Assembly (NCBI GenBank): GCA_900767195.1
Contig: CAAFYG010000068.1
Location: 1 to 18,099 of the forward strand
Direction: 5' to 3'
Origin: Clostridia bacterium
GTDB taxonomy: Bacteria; Bacillota; Clostridia; Christensenellales; Borkfalkiaceae
Length of the DNA: 18,099 nt
The first letter of the stretch is position 1. Each line of letters begins with the position of its first letter. Positions 13,342 to 18,099 of this stretch are shown here, piece by piece. The position numbers were made by a program, and so were the translations under genes. The notes under the pieces were generated by a model, which was not told the DNA's origin, searched no databases, and saw only the letters and a list, made by a program, of their open reading frames with translations.

Positions 13342-14790
13342 ATGCCTGCAAAACAAACTTCTCAATTTGTCTGTTCCGAATGCGGCTATGCCGCGCCCCG
13401 CTGGCTCGGCAAATGCCCCTCATGCGGCGCGTTCAACACCATGCAAGAAGAACTTGTCGCCGCCCCCGCGGCTACGGGAAAATTAAGCAAACACGCCGCC
13501 GCCCGTTCCGCATTCTCTCTCGGCGGCGAAAAAGCCAAACCGCTTTCCGAAGTGAAATACGAAGAATTTCAGCGCGTATCTTCGGGCATTCCCGAACTCG
13601 ACACCGTGCTTGGCGGCGGAATCGTTCGCGGCTCGCTCGTGCTTCTCGGCGGCGATCCGGGCATCGGCAAATCCACTCTTTTAACGCAAGCCGCCGCATA
13701 CCTTTCCAAAAACCACCGCGTGCTGTACGTTTCCGCCGAAGAAAGCTGCTCGCAGGTGAAAATGCGCTGCGAACGGCTCGGGCTTAATTCCAACGCGCTC
13801 CTGCTTCTCAACGAAACCAATCTCGAAAGCATCGAAGAAAATCTCGACGGCGTGGAATACGCCGTGATCGACTCGGTGCAGGCGATCTACACCGATTCTC
13901 TTTCGAGTGCGGCGGGCAGCGTGGGGCAGGTGCGCGAATGTGCCGCGTCGCTCATGCGCATCGCCAAAAATCGCGGCGTCACGTTTTTCATTATCGGACA
14001 CGTCACCAAAGAAGGCTCGCTCGCCGGGCCTAAGGTGCTTGAACACATCATGGACACCGTCCTTTATTTCGAAGGCGAGCAGGAAGAAAATTATAAACTG
14101 CTGCGCGCCGTAAAAAACCGCTTCGGCTCGGCGCAGGAAGTCGGCGTTTTCGAAATGACGGAAAAAGGCCTGAAAAGCGTGCTTTCGCCGTCCGATCTGT
14201 TCTTGTCGGATACGCGCGGCGTGGCGGCGGGCAGCGTGGTAACGCCGTCGGTGAGCGGCAACAGGTGCATGAGCGTGGAATTGCAAACGCTGATTTCGCG
14301 CACCGCATACGGCTTGCCGCGCCGAATGTCGCTCGGCATCGATTATAATAAACTCGTGGTGCTGATCGCGGTATTAGAAAAGCGTTGCGGCGTGCCGTTT
14401 TACCAGTCGGACGTATACATCAATGCGATGGGCGGCATACGCCTTGCCGAACCGAGCGTAGATTTGGCGGTATGCGCCGCACTTGCAAGCGCGGCGGCGG
14501 ATACGCCGATCGATAAATACACGGCGGTATTCGGGGAAGTGGGGCTTACGGGCGAAGTGCGATCGGTATCGTTTGCGGAAAAGCGGGTAAACGAGTGCAT
14601 CAAAACGGGGTTTAAGAAAGTGATATTGCCGGCGAAATGTATGGCGAGCTGCCGCAAATTCGCCGATAAAATTCAGCTTACGCCGGTGAACTACGTAAAC
14701 CAGATGATTAAAGAATTATCGTTGCGCCCCGCCCCGAGTACGAAATATGAGCCTTCCCCCCGGGGGGAAGGCGGCAAGGCTCAGCCTTGA
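13342..14790 (+). CDS. radA: DNA repair protein RadA (Sms)
   Basis: This 482-residue RecA-like ATPase helps branch migration and processing of recombination intermediates. It has the N-terminal C4 zinc finger C11/C14/C25/C28 (CSECG...CPSCG), Walker A GGDPGIGKST (103-112), Walker B around VIDSVQ (175-180), the RadA-specific KNRFG (258-262) and a C-terminal Lon-like domain (about 290-460). The start follows AAAGGA. RadA proteins are usually about 450-460 residues; here the homologous part ends near residue 462, and the last ~13 residues (470-482, EPSPRGEGGKAQP) are encoded by a palindromic repeat that also supplies the TGA. Upstream lies the repeat array; no clear promoter is seen. Confidence 0.97.
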   Translation: MPAKQTSQFVCSECGYAAPRWLGKCPSCGAFNTMQEELVAAPAATGKLSKHAAARSAFSLGGEKAKPLSEVKYEEFQRVSSGIPELDTVLGGGIVRGSLVLLGGDPGIGKSTLLTQAAAYLSKNHRVLYVSAEESCSQVKMRCERLGLNSNALLLLNETNLESIEENLDGVEYAVIDSVQAIYTDSLSSAAGSVGQVRECAASLMRIAKNRGVTFFIIGHVTKEGSLAGPKVLEHIMDTVLYFEGEQEENYKLLRAVKNRFGSAQEVGVFEMTEKGLKSVLSPSDLFLSDTRGVAAGSVVTPSVSGNRCMSVELQTLISRTAYGLPRRMSLGIDYNKLVVLIAVLEKRCGVPFYQSDVYINAMGGIRLAEPSVDLAVCAALASAAADTPIDKYTAVFGEVGLTGEVRSVSFAEKRVNECIKTGFKKVILPAKCMASCRKFADKIQLTPVNYVNQMIKELSLRPAPSTKYEPSPRGEGGKAQP

Positions 14791-14798
14791 CAAATGAA
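14751..14798 (+). repeat. palindromic repeat copy E, fused into the 3' end of radA
   Basis: Hairpin 1 is a perfect 22-base palindrome (14751-14772, GCCTTCCCCCC facing GGGGGGAAGGC). Hairpin 2 is CAAGGC-TCA-GCCTTG (14775-14789), followed by a degenerate end (ACAAATGA instead of GGATGAGG). The radA stop codon is 14788-14790, so the whole paired-hairpin core is translated apart from its edge. The stem of hairpin 2 again differs from the other copies but stays paired. Confidence 0.85.
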
Positions 14799-14815
14799 GA
14801 AAGAATTAAAATTTT

Positions 14816-14968
14816 GCCTTATTCTAAGGCTTCCCCTTGCCGCATTTTCTCTTGGGAAGAAAATTCGGCAAAAATGCGAAGCCTTGCCTTACGTCAAGGC
14901 TTCCCCTTGCCTGCTGAAAATTTTGCTCGCAAAATTTTCAGCAAGCAAAAATGGTCAGCCACTTTGTG
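14816..14968 (+). repeat. nested palindromes with degenerate repeat pieces
   Basis: GGCTTCCCCTTG occurs at about 14827-14838 and again near 14898-14909, each preceded by a GCCTT block, but without the matching GGGGAAGG half directly after. Between and after them are large inverted repeats: CGCATTTT...AAAATGCG (about 14841-14879) nested inside AAGGCTT/AAGCCTT, and a perfect 14-bp stem GCTGAAAATTTTGC-TC-GCAAAATTTTCAGC (14913-14942). The region looks like repeats invaded or rearranged by other palindromes. No coding function is supported. Confidence 0.65.
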
Positions 14969-15014
14969 GCTTCCCCTCGGGGGGAAGCTGTCAACGAAGT
15001 TGACTGATGAGGGG
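14969..15014 (+). repeat. paired-hairpin palindromic repeat, copy F
   Basis: Hairpin 1 (14969-14988) is GCTTCCCC facing GGGGAAGC. Hairpin 2 (14990-15004) is GTCAAC-GAA-GTTGAC, and GATGAGGGG follows at 15006-15014. A further small hairpin, AGCCAC-TTT-GTGGCT, overlaps its left edge. This is the fourth distinct hairpin-2 sequence in the window. Confidence 0.85.
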
Positions 15015-15075
15015 CAGAAACATAAACGAATTAAACCTGTTCTTTTCACGAAATCAAAATTTTACTTTATTTATA

Positions 15076-15124
15076 GCCTTTCCCTTAGGGGGAAGCCTTA
15101 AAATAAAGCAAGGGGAAGCCTTTT
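15076..15124 (+). repeat. degenerate repeat fragment, copy G
   Basis: AGCCTTTCCCTTAGGGGGAAGCC is a mismatched version of hairpin 1. It is followed after a short AT stretch by a second direct GGGGAAGCCTT that runs into TTTTTT. There is no hairpin 2 and no ATGAGGGG. Confidence 0.6.
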
Positions 15125-15134
15125 TTGTTACATA

Positions 15135-15180
15135 AAAAGCAGCCGCGCGGAGCGATTTTCGCTCCGCGCGGCACATTTTT
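15135..15180. terminator. bidirectional intrinsic terminator
   Basis: A perfect 14-bp GC-rich stem, GCCGCGCGGAGCGA (15142-15155) and its complement (15159-15172), with a TTT loop is flanked by T-runs on both strands: ATTTTT after it on the + strand and CTTTTTATG on the minus strand. It can stop radA transcripts on the + side. On the minus side it lies just beyond a reading frame that ends at 15186. Confidence 0.85.
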
Positions 15181-15185
15181 ATCGA

Positions 15186-15513
15186 TTATTTTAAATTTAC
15201 GTTGAATGTATAATTCGTATTATTTTCGCTCGCCTTGGGCGCGGAATATATCATATAATCAACGTCGCTCATCAGCGTAAGACTATCGCAGTTTATTTTT
15301 GCAAGTAAAGCGTTACACTTTGCTCATAAGCATTATGTTTTGCTCCGCATTTTCCTCAAAGTTTTTCTCTACGTTCTGCATTGAAAAATACTCTTGAAAA
15401 AACATTTTCAACTTGTATCCGACTTCATTTTTCTGTCTCTTTCATTTTATTTTGCTCACCGTTTGTGTTCTTACGAGTTCACGAAAGATAAATTATCTCT
15501 CTATCATATATGG
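15186..15513 (-). pseudogene. probable frameshifted gene remnant of unknown function
   Basis: No intact gene is present, but protein-like minus-strand segments continue each other across frames: MSIYDREIIYLS (from about 15513), then ELVRTQTVSK, then NEVGYKLKMFFQEYFSMQ running to a stop at 15313, then a frame from about 15320 ending SDVDYMIYSAPKASENN...VNLK with its stop at 15186-15188. The last stop is 14 bases before the bidirectional terminator, as expected for a former gene end. I do not recognise the family. It could be a decayed third member of the neighbouring lipoprotein group or a coincidence of open frames; confidence is low. Confidence 0.35.
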
Positions 15514-15595
15514 ACATTTGCAAGCCGTTTTGCGGGGGTGTTTCACGAAAATTTTACAAAAAATTGCCGAGAAATTTTTCCCGACAAATGCATAT

Positions 15596-15630
15596 AAAAA
15601 GGAAGTCCGATATTACTCAAACTTCCTTTT
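15596..15630 (-). terminator. intrinsic terminator after the lipoprotein genes
   Basis: On the minus strand AAAAGGAAGT pairs with ACTTCCTTTT across a 14-base loop, and the T-run continues to TTTTTAT. It begins 18 bases after the stop of the 15648-16181 gene. The + strand also has a T-rich flank, so some bidirectional activity is possible. Confidence 0.75.
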
Positions 15631-15647
15631 ACTTTTTGGTTATTTCG

Positions 15648-16181
15648 TCAAATCATTTTTGACACATCGGTCTCACGTTCAATACGTAATATAGACTCAG
15701 AGACCGTATATTTGTAAGTTGTGCTAAATGTACCTGAGAAAGTTTTATTATAAAATTCTCTTTTATAAATACAGACACAAAACCATCCCCCGTGAGAATT
15801 AAAAAAGCTTGTCGGTATACTGTATTTCTCTGTAAAATTAAAAATTTCTTTATTGTTTTCATCTATTTTGTAAGAATATTTATCAGCCGGATACTCATTG
15901 ATTTCATCCCACAAAAGAAACAAATCGTCTACATTATAGGGATGAATTTTTGCTATTCCCCAACCATACACTAAATTTTCGGAATATTTTTTGTCATAGC
16001 CGTTTTCCAACCCCAAGCTAAAAGTAGCCTCGACTTGATTAGTGACTGCTAAATCCACAACATCAGAGAAAACAACATTAAAAGAAGTTTCTTCAGGATA
16101 AGTGTTTTTGGGGGGCGTACAAGACAATAAAGAAAAAGTCAAACAACAAACAATCACAGCGCTTAATGCTTTTAATTTCAT
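15648..16181 (-). CDS. small putative lipoprotein, unknown function
   Basis: This 177-residue protein begins MKLKALSAVIVCCLTFSLLS followed by Cys21, a type II signal peptide with lipobox LLSC, so the mature protein is expected to be tethered to the outer face of the membrane. The mature part has no motif I recognise; it is rich in aromatic residues and probably beta-structured. I chose ATG 16181 over the in-frame ATGs at 16217 and 16196 because it gives a normal signal peptide, although the ribosome binding site (GGGGGT) is mediocre. It starts 58 bases after the larger lipoprotein gene on the same strand, so the two probably form an operon ending at the terminator at 15596-15630. Composition is AT-richer than in the core genes. 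Confidence 0.75.
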   Translation of the reverse strand: MKLKALSAVIVCCLTFSLLSCTPPKNTYPEETSFNVVFSDVVDLAVTNQVEATFSLGLENGYDKKYSENLVYGWGIAKIHPYNVDDLFLLWDEINEYPADKYSYKIDENNKEIFNFTEKYSIPTSFFNSHGGWFCVCIYKREFYNKTFSGTFSTTYKYTVSESILRIERETDVSKMI

Positions 16182-16239
16182 AAAGACGACCCCCATAAAT
16201 ATTATTTCATAAGGCAATTAAACACAAAGAAAAATAATT

Positions 16240-17709
16240 TTATTCTCCGCTTGCAAGCACGATTTCAACGCTCGTTATTTCCACGAACGTTGACGGATCG
16301 AACGCAATTTTGTGCGTTTCGTCTTTGCCGTTGACGGTCGAGAAACTTCCGTATTCCGTATCGTTTCCGCCGCGGCGGTAAATGGTTGCAAATTTCTGCG
16401 TTTCTTTGTCCAGCGTTTGTATGTTGCGGAAAACAAATTCTTTCGTTCCGTTGACAATTACTTTTATATCGTTTACGGAGCTTGCAAAGCATAAACCAAG
16501 CGAAAATACGTTGTTTTTAAGTCGGTAATAGCCGTATGCTTCGGCGTGCAGAGCGGAATAATTTTCGCCCCAGTCCATAATTTTCGACTTAAACTCGATG
16601 TCGTCGCAGGTTAAAGCGGAGTCGCCGCGCATATAATCGTTTACTCCTTCGGCAAAATCAACGTCATAACCGTCCGCCCTTCCGTTTTGATAGGCTGAGG
16701 GTTTATCGAGTTCAACGTACCAATGTTTATCGGTTTCGTTATAGAAAAATTTGCCGTCTGCGGTTTTGCCGTTTATAGTAAGTTTTTTGTAGTTTTCGGC
16801 AAGATGAAGTATCGTGGCGTTATCGCGAAGCGGCGCGTAAATTTTGCCATTCGTATCGTAAAGCGCTTGCAGCGTTGCTATCTCGTTGAAATCGCCGTCG
16901 TATACTCCCCCCGCCAAAAGCTTTGTGTAGGTGTATATGCTACGTGAGAAATTTTGGGACGTCATGCTGAGATCCAGATCTATTTCCACGTCCGACAAAA
17001 CCGCAATCTCCCAAGTTTTTACCTGAGTATCGCCGACGATTTTAGTCTTGTATTCAATAATCTGACTAACTCCCGAATATCGACAAACAACCATAGTGCT
17101 ATCGGGAAAAGCGATTTCTCCCGTGTGTGTAGCCGTTATGGTGATTTTCGTGCCGTATTTCACTTTTTTTACGTCCGAATTGATTTTATCTTTCAGTTCC
17201 GCAAGAGTATTTGCTTTTATAGGCTCAGATTCTTCCGTTCCGAATATGTATTTCAACTCATACGAAAACTCTTCCAAGATTTGCCCACGATCGTTGTCGC
17301 CGCCGATCGCCGTTACGTTGTAACTTTTTATTGCGGGCTTGCCCGTAAAAGTAATGTGGACGTCGGAAGTCGGATATACTTCGTAATCGACGACGGTTTC
17401 GTTGTCGTTTATAATTGACGCTTCCTTTCCGTTGGCAAATATCTTAAAGTCGCCTTTATCGTAACCGTCTTTAAACGTAACGGTCACAAAAAACGAGCCG
17501 CCTTTACCCGAAGTAAAATAGATTGTTTCTTCGTTTCCGCTTCCGCTTGCCATAGTTCCTTGTCCGTTTTTGATACTCTCTACGCCTTCGGGCAGCACGG
17601 ACAAGTCCTGAAAGGTTATTTTGTATCGAGCATCCTCCTCCTTGTTGCAGGCAGTAAACAAGCATACGACGCAAACGAGCGACAATAAGCATAAAAGCAG
17701 TTTTTTCAT
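16240..17709 (-). CDS. large putative lipoprotein, unknown function
   Basis: This 489-residue protein begins MKKLLLCLLSLVCVVCLFTA and then Cys21, a lipoprotein signal peptide with lipobox FTAC, followed by an acidic linker (NKEEDARY). The mature part is Thr/Asp/Gly-rich with alternating polar and hydrophobic stretches, suggesting several beta-sandwich modules at about 25-130, 135-230 and 240-489. The first module (FFVTVTFKDGYDKGDFKIFA, then YEVYPTSDVHITFTGK) looks like an extracellular adhesin-type or Ig-like repeat, but I cannot name a family. ATG 17709 has a perfect AGGAGG nine bases upstream. The only clear promoter is at 17966-17994, with a leader and an intrinsic terminator in between. 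It probably binds something at the cell surface; the ligand is unknown. Confidence 0.8.
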   Translation of the reverse strand: MKKLLLCLLSLVCVVCLFTACNKEEDARYKITFQDLSVLPEGVESIKNGQGTMASGSGNEETIYFTSGKGGSFFVTVTFKDGYDKGDFKIFANGKEASIINDNETVVDYEVYPTSDVHITFTGKPAIKSYNVTAIGGDNDRGQILEEFSYELKYIFGTEESEPIKANTLAELKDKINSDVKKVKYGTKITITATHTGEIAFPDSTMVVCRYSGVSQIIEYKTKIVGDTQVKTWEIAVLSDVEIDLDLSMTSQNFSRSIYTYTKLLAGGVYDGDFNEIATLQALYDTNGKIYAPLRDNATILHLAENYKKLTINGKTADGKFFYNETDKHWYVELDKPSAYQNGRADGYDVDFAEGVNDYMRGDSALTCDDIEFKSKIMDWGENYSALHAEAYGYYRLKNNVFSLGLCFASSVNDIKVIVNGTKEFVFRNIQTLDKETQKFATIYRRGGNDTEYGSFSTVNGKDETHKIAFDPSTFVEITSVEIVLASGE

Positions 17710-17796
17710 GGTTTTAATCCTCCTGTTTTTTAATTTTTTAAAACGGTTTATAAGTAAAAGTATTTCCGTTTATATCGTTATATTAGTTAAAAAGTA

Positions 17797-17965
17797 ACAA
17801 AAAAGCGCAAGGAAAAAGTTATTTCTTTGCGCTTATAGTCTTATGTGTTTCATAGGCGGTTACCTCCCGTCGAGAGTTTTTGGTTTTAATAATTTGTTGG
17901 TTTTGTTCTGCCTCTTTACCTTGTTCTTGATGTTTCAGTAACTCTATACGAGTACTGTTGTATAT
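17797..17965 (-). promoter_or_regulatory. leader RNA with start-less open frame, hexapeptide ORF and terminator upstream of the lipoprotein genes
   Basis: Between the promoter and the lipoprotein gene a transcript of about 165 bases ends in an intrinsic terminator. It holds two overlapping frames. One is open for 48 codons (17965-17819; contains KHQEQGKEAEQNQQIIKTKN and later REVTAYETHK) but has no ATG, GTG or TTG after the expected transcription start. The other is MKHIRL (17853-17833), with a strong GGGAGGT eight bases upstream. CTCTC/GGGAG can pair across a GAC loop and would hide part of that ribosome binding site. It could be an attenuator leader, a small RNA, or the remnant of a small toxin-like gene. 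Confidence 0.5.
17799..17833 (-). terminator. intrinsic terminator within the lipoprotein leader
   Basis: On the minus strand AGCGCAA (17827-17833) pairs with TTGCGCT (17804-17810), the stem can extend through GAAA/TTTTC, and TTTTTT follows. It lies 90 bases upstream of the lipoprotein start and downstream of its only clear promoter, so it must be passed to express those genes. Confidence 0.8.
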
Positions 17966-17994
17966 ATTATAGCACAAAAATTTTATTTTTTCAA
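17966..17994 (-). promoter_or_regulatory. sigma-A promoter with extended -10, lipoprotein leader
   Basis: On the minus strand TTGAAA (17989-17994), a 17-base spacer and TATAAT (17966-17971) with TG one base before the -10 box (TGCTATAAT). Transcription would start near 17959. The rest of the right edge (17995-18099) is AT-rich and holds nothing I can support. Confidence 0.85.
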
Positions 17995-18099
17995 GTTTTA
18001 ACGCGCTATGCTATGTGAAATATATAAAAATCATCTCTTTATTCTGTTTTGAAATTTTTTGTCGTCATTTTTTCGGGTAATTCTATCACTCTTTTTCTA

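Noticed and set aside
15394..15597. 67-codon + strand ORF with a hydrophobic start
   Set aside because: It begins with TTG, lacks a ribosome binding site and lies opposite the better-supported gene remnant.
15668..15706. CGGTCTC...GAGACCG inverted repeat as a terminator
   Set aside because: The loop is 25 bases, there is no T-run, and it lies inside the small lipoprotein coding region.
17843..17941. 32-residue hydrophobic + strand peptide (MCFIGGYLPSRVF...) as a type I toxin antisense to the leader
   Set aside because: The size and hydrophobicity fit a toxin, but there is no ribosome binding site or + strand promoter. It is probably the complement of the Lys/Gln/Asn-rich minus frame.

Overview
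The window looks like a chromosomal segment from an uncultured, probably gut-associated member of the Firmicutes (Bacillota, Clostridia-like). The case rests on consensus sigma-A promoters with 17-base spacers, strong AGGAGG-type ribosome binding sites, CCA-encoding tRNA genes, an RqcP/YabO-type S4 protein, a VanH-like D-lactate dehydrogenase relative, and lipoproteins with short Gram-positive-style signal peptides. Assignment below class is not possible from the sequence alone.

Layout. (1) 1-253: a minus-strand tRNA operon (Asp, Phe, and a third tRNA cut by the window edge) with a near-perfect promoter. (2) 414-3213: three single metabolic or envelope genes: a degenerate D-lactate-dehydrogenase-like protein (-), a divergent TIM-barrel sugar isomerase/epimerase-like protein (+) with its own promoter and a palindromic terminator, and a NodB-type deacetylase (-). 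(3) 3337-11389: rpoB-rpoC on the minus strand, with promoters and a ~200-base leader directly upstream of rpoB; rplKAJL, the usual partner, is not adjacent. RpoB carries a ~93-residue very acidic C-terminal tail and a charged internal insertion. (4) 11493-12898: rqcP and a fused ispDF, translationally coupled and divergent from rpoBC. (5) 12898-15124: a cluster of GC-rich palindromic repeats on both sides of radA. One copy is fused into the 3' end of radA and supplies its last ~13 codons and stop. (6) 15142-15513: a bidirectional terminator and what looks like a frameshifted gene remnant. (7) 15648-17994: two unrecognised lipoproteins (-) behind a strong promoter, a short leader with an unusual open frame, and an intrinsic terminator placed before the first lipoprotein gene.

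Functionally, regions 1 and 3-5 are core information processing (tRNAs, RNA polymerase, ribosome quality control, isoprenoid precursors, DNA repair). The lipoprotein end is AT-richer and looks accessory. No CRISPR array, insertion sequence, phage module or obvious defence system is visible. The best candidates for something not well described are the paired-hairpin repeat family with compensatory stem changes, its capture by radA, and the leader RNA at about 17797-17965. All coordinates and residue positions were counted by hand from the sequence. Statements about families come from general knowledge, not from a search.
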